64,000 nucleotides of DNA from Distichodus sexfasciatus (taxonomy: Eukaryota; Chordata; Actinopteri; Characiformes; Distichodontidae): contig JAVGVS010000844.1 in NCBI GenBank assembly GCA_032718565.1, positions 1 through 64,000 of the forward strand, given 5' to 3'. The notes beneath the pieces were generated by a model. That model worked only from the letters and a program-made list of their open reading frames with translations, did not search any database and was not told the DNA's origin. How positions within the stretch are numbered: the stretch's first letter is position 1; each line of letters opens with the position of its first letter. Below, piece after piece: positions 26,701-39,276 of the stretch. The position numbers and the translations under genes are program-made.

Positions 26701-29152
26701 ACATTTAACTCATATTTCTTTCATTTGGCCGGATCATTTGCTAATGCACTTTTTTAAAATATATGGAGCACAACTAATGCACAGAAGAGTAGAATTCACT
26801 TAAGGGTAAAAGTATATCAATTTTACAAACCTTAAAATATGTACGCTCATGTGTTATTTTCCTTTTCCATATGTTTTCTTTCTTCTCATTAATGTCTCAC
26901 AAAACAAAGGCCAAAGAGCTTGTGGAGAAACCTCTGTAGTGCAGTAAAAGATACATCAGCGAAACTCCAAATCTTTTATTCATTATTTGTGGTGTATAGT
27001 TGGACAAAGCTTGTTGAACGCATGTGGGAAGAATAGACATTAAACATTTTTTGAAATTACAAAAGAAAAGAAAAACAATCTTTTAGTTTTTACTTTCAGT
27101 GCGAAGTCAGAAAAGAAAAAATGGTCCAAATGGTTTATTCTTCTTTTCACATAATATTTCATTGTTAGATGCTTGAGATTTATTAGAATTCTTCAGCAGC
27201 AATTCGTTTAAACCAAACTTTTTTGTTGTCATTTCAGAATGGGCAGTCGTATCCAGGTCCTGGACAATGGCACCCTGATTGTGGACTCGGTCAGTGAGAA
27301 AGACGCCGGTGATTACCTTTGTGTTGCTCGCAACAAGAGGGGAGATGATCTCCAACTAATGAAGGTCTCCGTGTCCATGAAGCCAGCTAAAATCGAACCC
27401 AAAGTTGTTGGCAAGAAACAGGTGCCATATGGCAAAGACCTAAAGGTAGACTGCAAGGCTTCTGGTGCGCCCATACCTGAGATTTCATGGGGTCTGCCAG
27501 ATGGTACACTGGTGAACAGTGCTCTTCAGGCAGACAGCAGCGGAGCAACCCGCTCAAAACGTTACATCTTGTTTGACAATGGAACACTCTTCTTCAATGA
27601 AGTGGGGATGGATGAAGAAGGTGATTACACTTGTTATGCAGAGAACACACTGGGCAAGGATGAAATGCATGTTCACATCACTGTTTTGACAGCAGCACCA
27701 CGAATCCGCCCACCTAGCCTTACTTATGCTAAAGTGAAACCTGGAGGCAATGTTCGCTTTGACTGTGAAGCGGTGGGAGAACCCAAACCAAAAATTTTGT
27801 GGATGCTGCCATCCAATGATATGATTGCTGCCTCAAATGAACGATACTTGATGCATGTAAATGGATCTCTCGATATCCGTGACATTAAATTAGCTGATGC
27901 TGGAGAGTATGTCTGCATGGCCCGTAATGCTGCAGGGGATGAAAGTAGAGTTTACAAGTTAGACATTGACGGCAATCCACCCGTCATTAATGGATATTTC
28001 CAGAACAGAACAGTGGTGAAAGACACTGCTGCAAAGTATACCAGGAAGCTTATAGACTGCAAGGCAGAAGGTGACCCACCCCCAAAGATCACATGGATAA
28101 TGCCTGACAACATTTTTCTCTCAGCACCTTACTTTGGTAGTAGGATTATTGTCCATTACAATGGGACTCTAGAGATCCGCAATGTTAGACCTACAGACAC
28201 AGCAGAGTTTATCTGCATGGCCCAGAACGATGGTGGTGAGGCTGTAATGGTGGTACATTTGGAGGTAACCAGTCAACTAAGAAGGCCCATCTTCAAAAAC
28301 CCCTTTAATGAAAGAGTGGTCACTCGACTTGGTAAAACCACTGTACTTAACTGTTCTGCTGACGGTCAGCCACCTCCAGATATTATCTGGACTTTTCCTA
28401 ATGGTACCCAGATCACCGGAGGACCTAACAAGCAGCCACATCATCTCTTTGGCAATGATGGCACCTTTGTCATCCATAATCCGAGCAAAGAGGATGCAGG
28501 CAAGTATCGCTGTGCTGCCAAGAACAAGGTTGGCTACATTGAGAAGGTTATTGTGTTAGAGGTGGGACAAAAGCCTTACATTTTGACGCGACCAAGAGGA
28601 ATTATCCGCAGTGTGTCTGGGGAACCACTTTACCTCCATTGTTTGGCTGATGGGAGCCCTCGTCCCCACATCCTCTGGAGCCTTCCAGGTGGTCATACCT
28701 TGAGTCGTCCTCAGTCGACTGGGAACTACCGTTTAATGGAAAATGGCACGCTAATCATCCATAATACTAAACTACACGACCGTGGAAATTATGTATGCAG
28801 GGCAAAGAATGATGCAGGCGAGGCCGTTCTAACAGTTCCCGTTGTCATTGTTGCATACCCACCTCGCATCACTTCCGGGCCGCCATCAAGTTTTCAAACG
28901 ATGGCAGGCGCTCCAGTGCAGATAAACTGTATTGCTATTGGATTGCCAAAACCAGAAATCACCTGGGAGCTACCTGATCGATCTGTTCTCTCCACTACTG
29001 GAAAGGGACGCCCTACGGGAAGTGAACTACTCCATCCCCAAGGTACACTTGTTATCCAGAAGCCTACAAGAGCTGACTCTGGAATCTACAAGTGCCAAGC
29101 AACGAACCACCTTGGCACAGACACCAGGACCACATATATGCGGGTTATTTGA
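17522..29152 (+). CDS. igsf10: Immunoglobulin superfamily member 10 (LRR and Ig-domain secreted protein), complete, six coding exons
   Basis: Exons are 17522-17709, 17870-17999, 20140-20530, 21144-25322, 25673-26570 and 27238-29152. All introns are GT-AG, phases are consistent, and the sum is 7,701 bp or 2,566 aa (human IGSF10 is about 2,620 aa). Domains in order: signal peptide (residues 1-26, LLALLLVLAG core), cysteine-rich LRR cap, leucine-rich repeats to about 215, LRR C-terminal cap (NPWSCDC), two Ig C2 domains (about 480-665), a Ser/Thr-rich linker with basic clusters (about 665-1585), then ten Ig C2 domains to the end. Each Ig has the C...W...DxGxYxC pattern. The motif RAPYNSEDRR and the LRR region closely match IGSF10 rather than its paralogue MXRA5. 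In mammals the protein is extracellular and linked to bone-progenitor and GnRH-neuron development. The downstream P2Y genes agree with the IGSF10 locus. The start at 17522 is chosen because it opens the signal peptide; an in-frame ATG at 17468 would bury it. Confidence 0.93.
17870..17999 (+). CDS. igsf10: igsf10 coding exon 2 (leucine-rich repeats)
   Basis: A 130 bp exon between TTTTCAG and GTAAAA. It completes the split glycine codon and reads YNSLTVL then NLELLMLHSNTI, two leucine-rich repeats. It is too short to stand out as an open frame. Confidence 0.9.
18350..18599. mobile_element. Long-hairpin MITE (250 bp) in igsf10 intron 2
   Basis: TGTGACCCGATCTGCCG at the left is inverted at the right, and pairing continues about 75 bp inward with few mismatches, so almost the whole element can fold on itself. 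There is no coding capacity. Confidence 0.7.
19375..19711. mobile_element. PIF/Harbinger-type MITE (337 bp) in igsf10 intron 2
   Basis: GGCCTCATCCACACGGACG at the left end is inverted at the right (CGTCCGTGTGAACGAGGCC). It is flanked by TAA on both sides, the 3 bp target of Harbinger elements. It is GC-rich against its AT-rich intron and holds many GAACGCC/GGCGTTC units. Confidence 0.7.
20140..20530 (+). CDS. igsf10: igsf10 coding exon 3 (leucine-rich repeats and start of C-terminal cap)
   Basis: Begins VLKMSYNRV after a TTTTAAAG acceptor and ends at NPG before GTATGC. It has four or so leucine-rich repeats (LLRLHMDHNRI, LQLVHLEGNLL, TIYLSENTL, LENLFLRGNPW) and the CDC of the C-terminal cap. 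Confidence 0.9.
21144..25322 (+). CDS. igsf10: igsf10 coding exon 4 (giant exon: cap end, Ig1-Ig2, Ser/Thr linker, start of Ig3)
   Basis: One uninterrupted 4,179 bp exon. It opens with the rest of the LRR cap (VLKCKRDRK ... CPVC), holds Ig1 (about 21880-22140) and Ig2 (about 22150-22440), a ~2.7 kb Ser/Thr/Pro-rich linker with arginine-rich patches, and the first half of Ig3 (PCEATGNPTPVITW). The donor is CAG|GTACTC. Confidence 0.92.
25673..26570 (+). CDS. igsf10: igsf10 coding exon 5 (end of Ig3 to start of Ig6)
   Basis: The acceptor is TTTTTTTAG at 25672. The exon finishes Ig3 (GQYLCLAEN), holds Ig4 (GLYKCIASN) and Ig5 (GKYECIATS), and opens Ig6 (LNCSATGNPKPQVIW). The donor is CACAG|GTGATG. 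The intron boundary inside Ig6 mirrors the one inside Ig3. Confidence 0.92.
27238..29152 (+). CDS. igsf10: igsf10 coding exon 6 (Ig6 end to Ig12, stop)
   Basis: The acceptor is CATTTCAG at 27237. It finishes Ig6 (GDYLCVARN) and then carries six complete Ig C2 domains, each of about 95 residues with a Cys-Trp-Cys core. It ends TTYMRVI and TGA. The last exon holds a quarter of the protein without an intron. Confidence 0.93.
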
Positions 29153-29929
29153 AAAAGGCAATGATGGTCCGCAGATTCTCTTTAAACTCCAACACCAGTA
29201 TTGATGTCAAATTCTGCACATGAGGTGCTCTCATGAAATGTTCCACTATTGACATTTAGAGGACTAGATCTAGTGGAATTTCAAAGTTTTGTGAACTATG
29301 TGTCACATTGGTGTTACTGTCCAGGATAACAGACACCGCAGAGAACTGCTATATGGCATTGAGACAAGTTTCCGAGGTGCAGAAACCTGGAGTTTCACAA
29401 ATGGTTTTTCACCTAGATCAGTGTTCCATGGTGAGCTACTTTTACTACTTTTACTTTTGCTGCCTAAATGTACAAATACTGAGTAGTAGATTACATATTT
29501 GCAGAAACAAGTTTATACGTTTGGCATAAGTTAGCGTTGTACAATACTTATAAATGGAAGCATTTTTACACTGAATTAATATATTTTGAGGAATATAAAT
29601 ATATTTGATGCTAGAGAAACCGCATCTGTTTTGTTTATCGATTGTAACTCATTTGCACTTTCACTTTCCAATCTTTGCTGTCCCTGTGAGTGGAGAAGAT
29701 CACAAGTTATGTTCATAGCAAGACATTTTGAGAGACAGAGATAAAACAGGAGTACATTTTAAAGCCCATTTTAAAGAACAACCATAGAACGAAACTGTTT
29801 CCTCACATTCCTAACATTTTGTATAGAATTTATCACGTTACTAATGTATATTATCTTTTGCATAGAAACCTGTCTGAATTTAAGAAACAACGCTTGTGCA
29901 AAAATGTTTCACTGTATGCAATTTATTTA

Positions 29930-29943
29930 AATAAAACAATAAA
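29930..29943 (+). terminator. Likely igsf10 polyadenylation signals
   Basis: Two overlapping AATAAA hexamers (29930-29935 and 29938-29943) lie about 780 bp after the igsf10 stop in AU-rich sequence, with GT-containing sequence downstream. They are the first clustered canonical signals after the stop. Confidence 0.55.
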
Positions 29944-32900
29944 ATATCTGCGACAAGGACTCACCATGTATCTTTAATCTTTACATCAATAAGCAAGCAG
30001 GTGTAATGTGTTCTAAAGCATAACATTATAAAATGATATTATATATAAAATGATAGTGTTATGATAAACTACTTACGCTGTTAAATTCATTAAGCTGTAG
30101 TGTCATTACCTTTTACTGCAGGTCTTTGCTTCTAATTTAGCAACTAAGAAATTTCTCTCATGTTGATCTGCTAAAAAGACACTTTAAAAAGAAAGAGAAG
30201 CAAACACGACAGCTAAACAAGACTGCTGTGCTTTGTAACTTACATACTAAGTGAGATGTACTTTCCCTGTTCAGAAGGAGACGCAAATTGTGTAAAGGAT
30301 TCAGGGTAAGGAAAGAACTAACTTCCTCCATATGCCGTGGATATTTAGTACATGAATTGTCTGTGCAAAACTGTGTTTAAGAATTCCACACCTCATTTTC
30401 TTTGACCTTTACTGAGACTAAGGAATGGTTATATGCACTGACTGGAAAAGCAGAACACTGGTCCATCAGCTGTGCAGTAAGTTCTGACCAAACACAGCAC
30501 TGAAAAGATATTTTCTACTTTTTGCACCAAGTACTTATCAACAGAATCAAATATTTATCTGTTCCACTGTACCTTTTTTTATTGCAAGTGAAATTATAAA
30601 GTAAAAAAATGTCTCTTTAAATGATGTTTTTAATATGGTTTTATACTAAATAATTAATATTTGTGTCCCTTCAAGGACAGAAGTCGCTCTGTTGAGCTCG
30701 TTAAACTGGAGTCATCTGGATCCAACTATTCCGACAAATAGGAAGGCAAACTGAAATGCAATAAAACGATTCGGTCTGATTTAAAAAGCCATAAGTCAAG
30801 TTTTACAGTTTTTATTATTTGTATTTCTTGCAGGTCTATTTTGGTGAAACCTATTTTATTCTGATTTGGTGGAATTAATAATAGTTAGAGATACATTTTT
30901 ACACATATTTATAATCTAACATTTTTACTTTGAGTCTCTAGTCCTCCAGAGTGTTTCTTGCTGGACATCTTGTCATTGGATTCTCACAGCTGGAGGGTCA
31001 AAGCCTTGGCTTCTAGCATTGATGGATGAGTCTCCACTGCTGCACATTAAAGGTGGGGCGAAATAAATCGTATTTCCTATATAAGGTGTTTAGCGTACCC
31101 CCAATGAATGGATGGATAGATGAGTTGTGACTTTTAAGTCAAATGTCTTAAGTGATATAAATGTACGTAGTCAGTCGTGCCTCTGATTAAGCTCAAGGAA
31201 AACAAACGTGTACATAAACATATTCCATTTCCGTTGTCACTAAATTACATGGGGGGCCGTATGCTTTATCCATAACGGGTCAAGGTAGATTATGATCATT
31301 GATTTAAATTTTTTAATAAAAATGACAATCATACTTTCGAGTTATGTGTCAAAGTTTTTAAAAATCTTTAGGCAAAAGTATAGTCCATGGGTCAAGGTTT
31401 GTGTGAATGCCAGGTCAAAAATTTGAAAAATCCAGATATTTATTGTGTATTTTTTTGTATGTCATATGAATAAACTGGATTGTGTTCTGTTTAATGAAGT
31501 AACGAAATGTATATACTGTAAAAGTGGCATTTGTAACAGGCAGAGGAACAACCATGTTATCGGGGGAGAGCAAATTTTGACACAAACAGATGAAGCACAT
31601 TAAATGTGGATGTAGATCGCATGATAAATAATCATTGCACTTGTAAATATTAAAGTCGGCATTGACCTGTAAACCCGGTATTGTTCTGTTTGGTTCAGGT
31701 TCTGCTGAGAAACACACACTAAAGAGGTGCATAAAGCAGCCACGGCAAACGAACTCGTGGGAAAGTGCCAGCGTTTGGAAAGCTTTATAGCTTTATAGAT
31801 ATTCATCAGTAGCGCTTTTCTTGCGGCAAACAACAGAAAAAGAGGGAGAACTTTGAGTCAAGTGAGAAACCATGCGTGCCAGGAACAAATATGTAGCAGA
31901 GTCCAGAGAAGTGGCGATGCAGGGAAGAGAGACGTAATTGTTGGGTTGAGTCAAGAAATTGCCGGCCTTTTACAAGCATTGCGTAAGTGCTCTGAAAAAG
32001 GTGCAAAAATGCGTCCTTATGTAAACAATGACTTTGAGGCCAAGTGTGGGGGGTTTTGATGAAGCGGATTTTGTACGTATAAGTTGAGTCTGCAGTACAA
32101 CTTTTTAATGTTGACATTAATTCATGAACTTATGTGAAATATGATGAAAAGCAAAGTTTGAATAGTCTTTAAGAAGGCTGATTCATTAAGATTTATTCTT
32201 GTGGTTTAAGAGTGTAAACGCTAAAAAGTGTAAAAGAAAATATATGTTACAGCTAGCAGTGATTCTTTAGCATGGTTTTTTGGCTTTTAGCCACTGTTAT
32301 TATTTAACAATGCATTCTTTTAATTTCATTCTCTCATTACTAGACCGCTGTCTGTTTTTCTCGGTCTGTATTTCTGGAATTTCACAACGTTTTTCGAAAA
32401 TCCACACCACGGTCTGAGAGACGCAGGCATGAGATTTACCTTCCCACTGCTATCTGTGGAACAAAAATATAATATGCTTATGGAAATTCGATTTTTTGCA
32501 ATAAGGATTACAAGTCATGAATGAGATATATTTTGTACTGAACACACAGGATTATGTCCAAGACAAAACCCAAACATCTGAAATCAGTGTTCTTCTTGAA
32601 CAGACAACCGCGCTGTCAAATGAACTCCAGATGTGGCTTACACCAGGTGGACTAGTAAGTACCCACGCATGTGATTTCCCAATGCTTCAAAGTTCTCTTA
32701 TTACGTTCTTTGGGATACAGACTCATACCTCAAAATACAGACTTCACTTGCGTTGGTGTAGATTGTAATTCTATATCCCAGCTCACCTGTGACCAAGAGG
32801 AGACGTCCTACATGTACAAGCTTTTCCATCCAAGCAATTAAATGCGCACGGTTTTGTTTCGTCAGCAAACGGAGGTCTGGACGCGTGCCTGCTCGCTGCT

Positions 32901-33708
32901 GTAGGGTGGGTGGGCAGAATTTCAACTTTCCACATTCTGAATGAACACAGATCTTCACCCACCCTTGCAGGTCCCTTTAATGCTTTGGAGCAAAGCTGAC
33001 GGTGAGATTCACCAGCTGTTTCACATCAGCCCCTAGCTACAAAGCAAGATAACTTGTCAAAGTGTGAGGCGTGTCAGGCGTTAATTAGGAAGTCACAGAA
33101 TTCTGCTCTCGACAAAACAAGTCTGGTTTTCAGGTTATGAGGTTAATGCACGTATGTGGGAGCAGAAATGAGCGGTATCTTGGAGAGAGGCCATGCAGTG
33201 AGAGGAAACTGCTGTCATTTTGGTGGCTGTGGTTTCGATATTGCCTCTGGGATTGAACTTTTCAGACCAACATCATTCATCACTAAATCTGTAGAACAAC
33301 TGCTGCCTTTGTCCCATCCTATGGCTCTGCTTGTTTTATTAAAACCTCATTTTACTTCAGTCGGACGTGGCCAGGAGCAGTTCAACAGGAACATTCAGGC
33401 CGCTGATTTAAAGAGTGATTATTGTCTGTAAAACTCAAGATTAGTTCAAAATCTAGCTTTCCATCTCTTCAGAGAACATGCTATAAAACGTTGTGAGGCC
33501 TTGGCTTATCAACCAAGTTTAATCCAAGTTGAAATTTTTCAGTCTTGTAGAGCGATTGCTTTGTTTGGAATCATGGAATATTTTTGCATTGTTGCTTTTC
33601 CCATCTTCGCTCATGATTATTCAGAATATATGAGTATAACTGCATCAATTTTTGTAAATAACTGTCTGGCTTTTGGCTGCTCTTCAGGGGAAAATCACCC
33701 AGGGTCTA

Positions 33709-33888
33709 AAGTGAGTGAGCGCACCACGACCAAATGTGACTCTGCATCCGACCCGTCTGTTAAGGAGCAGTGGGCAGTCAACATGGGTAGCATCCGGGTT
33801 GGCAGAGTTTGGGAACGATACCTTGCTTATGGACTACCTTAGTGGTATCTTTACCGCTCCGGGATCCAAACGGCGACCAACTGCCCCA
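33709..33888 (-). repeat. tRNA-derived SINE (second family), degraded antisense copy
   Basis: The same family, with deletions in the tail and in the head (the B box region is missing between GGGATCCAAACGG and CGACCAACTG). Confidence 0.7.
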
Positions 33889-34259
33889 AGCAAGTAGGTG
33901 TGAAAACGACCGTAGACACTTAGTAGTAAGGAGGTGACAGGTTCTGATTCTGCTGGTTGGCTAAATGTTGGACCAAGAGGTTGTAGGTTCAAACCTAGTT
34001 CTCAAAAAATTGGCAAAATATTGCAACATGAAGCACAATAAAACGTAATAGGGTAAGTATCGCAGTAACTACAGAATAGATGTGACCGTTCAGTGCTCCG
34101 TAACCACCAGGTGGCATCAGATTTCTCAGGGCGTGAATGCAACTGGTAATCAAGTATGGAAGACGAGTTGCTGCACATTAAACATATACATTTTGTATAC
34201 GATCCAATATGTAAATTTTTTATACATTAACTTTTAATTTAGAACATTAGAATGTCTCG

Positions 34260-34456
34260 CTATCGCTATTCGCAGATTCGAATCCAGGACCGGTAAAGTT
34301 ACCACTGAGGTATTCATGAGCAAGGTACTGTCCCCAAGCACTGCTCCTCAGGCGCTTGTTAGCTGCCCGCTGCTCCTTCACGGATGGGTTAAATGCAGAG
34401 CTCACATTTTGTTGTGGTGCACTGTGTGCTGTGCTGTGGTGTGTTCACTCACATTC
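34260..34456 (+). repeat. tRNA-derived SINE (second family), sense copy, 5' truncated
   Basis: Starts at the B box (GATTCGAATCC) and runs to the TGTTCACTCAC tail. The A box is lost. Confidence 0.72.
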
Positions 34457-34910
34457 ATTAAAACTGTAGAAAAAATTCTATGAGACCTTTTTAAGGGGTC
34501 AGACATACCTGGTCCCGATTCGAACAACAGTTTTAAATGTGGATGTTTTGACAAGGTTTTTGACCTTAAGCTTTTCGTAGTTTAAGACCTAGAATTCTGT
34601 AGGGGTTTAGTGTAATTTGAGTTAAAGTAAGTGTTATTATTATTAAAGTAAGTCTTGACTCAAGAACATCTCAGTCCCAAAAACAGCTACTGCAGAGTGT
34701 GGCCCCATGTGGTTAAGGTCATGTTGTGTCTCTGTCTCTGGTGTTTATGTCAGGAGCATGGGTCATGTGGCCTCTTTTAACACGGCTGTGGTCTTGCATG
34801 TGTGAAGACTTAGGCTGGGCTCACACTCGGCCGATGTCAAATATTTCACGCGACTGGAGCTGGAGCTGGAGCGGTCAAGTGTTCTGTTACAAGTTCAATT
34901 AGCTATTAAT

Positions 34911-35806
34911 CTGGGGTGGAAGTAACGAATTACAAATACTCACGTTACTTTAATTAAGTCGATTTTTTGGGTACTTGTACTTTCATGAGCAGTTTTTCAA
35001 GTGTGTAATTTTACTCGTACTTGAGTACAGTTTACACCATGTAATCTACTTCGCTACTTATAAAATCAAAAGTCGCTACTGAGTACGCCCACAATTTGAA
35101 TGAATATTCAAACCTTTCATCTGCATCTTTGCAGCCAATAAGGCTGTGCAATCGCGACTGCGCCAATGAATCTATGACGTAAGCAAAGAATAAACTCCGC
35201 TGCAGCAGCAGGCACAGGTGTCTGGAGGTACTACACAGTGGAGTACAAACTCATTTATAGACTGAAGATTTGGAGACAAAGAAGCCAAAATGGAGCCAAA
35301 CGAAGCCGGATAGACTCTGTTAATTTAGAAAACCAGCTCTGAACAAAAGGTTCAGAAAGTGAAATGTGACCGAAATGCTATTATGTCTAAGAATTTAAGA
35401 CACTTACCTGCCTGTTGTTCGCAGTGTATTGGGAAAAGTTTAAACTGTTCTATGCATGTTCAAAAACATTTTTGTCATTGTTTTAACAAACAAATTTCCT
35501 GCTTTATATCTACATTTATTTACAAAACAAATTGCCTTTCTGTACCTTGTTCATCTGAGAAATGTGCTTTGAACGTAGATATTTTATACTGGTGAATCGA
35601 ATGCTATTGACAACACAATAAAGCATCCATCGGTTAAAAAGTAATTAGTACTCTGAGTAGTTTATGAGAAGAGTACTTTGTACTTTTACTCAAGTATTTT
35701 TTTTTAACACCGGTACTTTTACTTGTAATTGAGTACATTTTAACCAATGTAACAGTACTTGAGTACTTGTACTTGAGTACAAATTTTCTGTACTCTTTCA
35801 CCTCTG
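34911..35806. mobile_element. hAT-type non-autonomous element (896 bp)
   Basis: Flanked by a perfect 8 bp duplication CTATTAAT (34903-34910 and 35807-35814). Ends CTGGGGTGGAAG and CTTTCACCTCTG are imperfect inverted repeats. The ends are rich in GTACTTTTACTTGAGTA-like runs common in fish. An 8 bp duplication and these termini point to hAT. Its small open frames (for example near 35,359-35,595) show no domain. Confidence 0.75.
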
Positions 35807-36426
35807 CTATTAATCTATAAAGAGTTTGCTGGAGTCAGTGTGTTTGTGGCCATGCAAGTGTGTGTGTGTGTGTGAGAGTATTGTCTCCTAAAAGATAGAC
35901 CGTACTATTTTTGAGTGATTTTTTGCCAGAAAAGGTTTGGGGTTCGGTGTTTCTCTGGTCATTATGGAAGTGTGTGTGTGTTTGAGTGTTCTAGCCTTTA
36001 AGAAGACTAGAAGTTTTTGGACATGGCTCATGACTCTTTTTCTTCTAGGGTTCTTCTCTCTCTCTCTGTTCCGGAGATGTTCCAGTAATGCTGCCATTGT
36101 GCGGTTCTACAGATGTTTATGTGGATAGTTTGGTTTGGACTGACACACATCTCTACAGTGTTGCGTGAAACTGGCACTACTTCAACACATCTTATATCTT
36201 CCCTTTGGTCCCAAAGGAGCAACATCATGCAATGTGAAATCATTTCTGTGACCTCAGTCACTAGTACATCTCCAAACACAAAATGTAAAACACACGTATA
36301 AGTTTTATTTCTATCAAAGAGTAACCACAAGCCCAGTGTTTACTCATTACTCACTTGGAGTATGTAATGTTTAACTAGGCAATAAAACTGGGCATAACAT
36401 TCCATGACAAAAATGAATGTTATAAC

Positions 36427-36873
36427 ACTGCAAAAAATAAAAATCTGTACAAGTGTAATTGACTTGAATTCAGCATTTTAATCTTGTTACACCATTTTTT
36501 GGATTTATTTTCTTGGTAAGACTGAATATTGTTTAGATTATTTGACTTGTTTCGAGAAACTTTATCTTGAGTTATCCTACCTAGGTAATACAACTAATTT
36601 TGAGCAGTTTTTTCTAAAAACGGAGTTGTGTTAACAGGTAGAGTGTAAGTATATTTTTACTTGTTTCAAGAGAATTGGAGGAAAAAAAACTAGTATATTT
36701 TGCTTAATTTAAGTTGTGTATGCTTAGTCTTTGAGTATTTTTTTTCTTGTTTTAAGAAATCTTAGCAAGTGCAATTTTCTTGCTGCACTGGCAGATAATT
36801 TTGCTTGAAATAAGTATTTTTTTCCCAAAAAGAGTAAATTTTTTCTTATTTTTAAAAAGGCATTTTTTGCAGT
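36427..36873. mobile_element. Probable MITE with CACTGCAAAAAA termini
   Basis: CACTGCAAAAAATA at the left and TTTTTTGCAGTG at the right are inverted. The inside is AT-rich with TTGTTTTAAGAAA-type runs common in fish. Target duplication not clear. Confidence 0.5.
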
Positions 36874-37009
36874 GAATGTTTGGATTTAGAAAAGAAGAAG
36901 CAACAATAAAAGAAAAGGATTCCAGAGCAACGTGTGTCCTCAAATGTATTGTTTACGCTGTTTCACTCGAAAACGGACGGTGTATTTTAGTGACTCAAGT
37001 GCATGAAGC

Positions 37010-37364
37010 GGCGGCACGGTGGCGCAGTGGTTAGAGCTGCCGCCTCACAGCGAGAAGGTCCTGGGTTCGAACCCCGGGGACGAACCCAGTTTCTGTGTGG
37101 AGTTTGCGTGCTCTCCTCATGCTTGCGTGGGTTTCCTCCGGGTGCTCCGGTTTCCTCCCACAGTCCAAAGGCATGCATTGTAGGTTAATTGGCAACGCTA
37201 AATTGGCCCTTAAGGTGTGAATGTGTGTGTGACTGTGTAAGTGTGTGTGCCCTGTGGTGTGTTGGCACCTGCCCAGGGCTGGTCCCCGAAAGTTGCCGGG
37301 ATAGGCTCCGGTCTGGTCCCCCCGCGCCCCCAGTTGGGATTACAGTGGTTTGGGAAACGAATGA
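37010..37364 (+). repeat. DANA-like tRNA-derived SINE, full length, with 13 bp target duplication
   Basis: The same family as 3224-3542, with a canonical B box (GGGTTCGAACCCC). It is flanked by a perfect 13 bp duplication AAGTGCATGAAGC (36997-37009 and 37365-37377), so the insertion is fairly young. Confidence 0.85.
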
Positions 37365-37377
37365 AAGTGCATGAAGC

Positions 37378-39276
37378 AAATTGATGGAGGCTGTTTCCGA
37401 ATGTTGCTATTTTAAAGGTGCAAAAATAATTGTTGCACTAGAGCTTGGTCTAAAAGTTTTTTTCCCCTTTTAGTTTTTTTTAGTTTTAGGCTTCACATGC
37501 CATAAACCAATCAGTGCAAAAAAAGTGGTGTTAGTTACTGTAATGGCTGATTTGCTCGGTAAAAGTGAAGACCTCTCTCAAGATAAAACTTTGTGTAAGT
37601 TTGAGTGGTGTGTGCGTTCATGCATTTTAGACCTGGTTAGAAACACATTTATTTTGAGCTGCCAATATGAGCCTCCTCTGATGCCTGAAAATGCACTAGT
37701 GCTGGAGTCAAACAATCTCTCCGGATAGATTCATCCAAACGCACAAACAAATACCAGCAAACATCTGTGCTGTGCTGGGCTCTAACTGGGTCAGCAACAG
37801 CATCCGTATCGTTCCATCTCAAGCATAACAACAGGAAAAGATATTTTGTTGGATGTGTATCAGTCATCTGTGAAAACCCCATGAGCCAGAAAATCCTCTA
37901 TAGCAAGTTGATCTGCGCTCATATGGTCCCTGTTGTCTTGCTCTCGCTTTTTCAACATCCAACCTGTCCTAAGAACTTCACAAACGGTGGCCTCCATCAA
38001 ACACGCCTTAATAGGAATCGGAAGCAAAAAATAAAGCTACTGGAAACTGAAAATCTCGGCTGAGTAAACGCAGCTGCCATTGGTGCCGGTGACCTGGAGC
38101 GCGTCAGTGGAGGGAGGGCCGAGAAAATAATCATCCGTCTCCATAGCAAAATAAAATGGTTTCCTTGTGAGTGTTTACATCTGTAAAATAAACCAGCACC
38201 TATCTGGGCAGGGTGCAGCGAGACGTTGACGTGCCAGGAGAGATTTCGTGGTGAAGCAGCCTGTAAAGTTTGACCGGGTTTCCAGCGGGCTCATCTGAGG
38301 TGAGAGCCTTCAGTCCTTTACTCACTGGCCACAGGAGACTTGTTAGAAGAGAAGGAATTTCCTTTAGTCCCCCATTAAAAGTCTAACTCTCTCTTTACAA
38401 AAAAGCGCCTTCTTAACGTGGTGTTCCATCAGTCTGGCCAACACCATGTAATGTAATGACCATCCATTCCACACCTGAAGAGGAGGATTGATTTATACTT
38501 TGGATGAACGTGTCTGACCTAACCCTAGCCCCAAGACAGCTTGCTGGACCCTGAAGTTTCCCCCGATGTCAATTCGCAGCAGTGTCACTGCCAACCGGGG
38601 AAGAAGCAGCAGCGGTAGCCAGTGGTGCATCGTTTTTCGAGTTACTGTTGTTGCCAGGCTCCAGCAATCACCTTATTCACCTGATCATTTCTTTTCTTCC
38701 TGCCACTTGTGTTTTTACCTTCTTTTACAGTTTTTGCCTTTAAGCAAAGGGGCGTGCCACCATTACGGCTGTCATACCTTATTTTGACCACAAGGGGGCA
38801 GTTGGTGGCGTAACGGTATGGTGTTCACCCCGTGATCAGAAGGTCGCAGGTTCGAATCCAGGGCCAGTAAAGTTAACACTGAGGTTCTCATGAGCAAGGT
38901 ACCGTCCCCAAGCACTGCTCCCCAGGCGCTTGTTAGCTGCCCACTGCTCCTTCAGGGATGGGTTAAATGCAGAGGTCACATTTGGTTGTGGTGCACTGTG
39001 TGCTGTGCTGTGGTGTGTCCACAATGACAAATAATCACTCACTTTCCAGTAAGTAGAATTGTGGCTATTTTCCTGTTGTTGACTCTTTCTGGGTGTGAAT
39101 TTTAATATCAGTTCAATTATTTAGCTCATAGATATAACATCTGGGTCAACTATAATCAGAATTAGCTGCTGATAAACAGTCATCGCCATTTTTCGTTTTC
39201 ACAACTCTATACCTTTCTGTGTTTTTGAGCACACAGCAGTCATTCAATTTCTTCAGGAATTGCTAACTTTCTTATT
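37378..39276. other. Intergenic stretch
   Basis: A moderately GC-rich part at 37,950-38,760 has no recognisable exon. One complete SINE lies at 38795. Nothing else seen. Confidence 0.4.
38795..39048 (+). repeat. tRNA-derived SINE (second family), complete sense copy
   Basis: The best sense reference in the window: GGGGGCAGTTGGTGGCGTAA (A box region), GCAGGTTCGAATCC (B box), the body, and the tail AATCACTCACTTTCCA. Confidence 0.82.

Larger units (their letters stand above)
29960..34902. other. Intergenic stretch after igsf10
   Basis: AT-rich and largely unique. Two SINEs lie at 33709 and 34260. The frames at 31,415-32,117 have no domain. No MED12L-like exon was recognised on the minus strand, though small exons could be missed. 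Confidence 0.4.

Noticed and set aside
35359..35595. A small Cys-containing protein gene
   Set aside because: The frame lies within a hAT-type element with a perfect 8 bp duplication and shows no domain.
38795..38880. A tRNA gene
   Set aside because: A- and B-box-like motifs are present but the cloverleaf arms do not pair, and the sequence continues as a SINE found about ten times.
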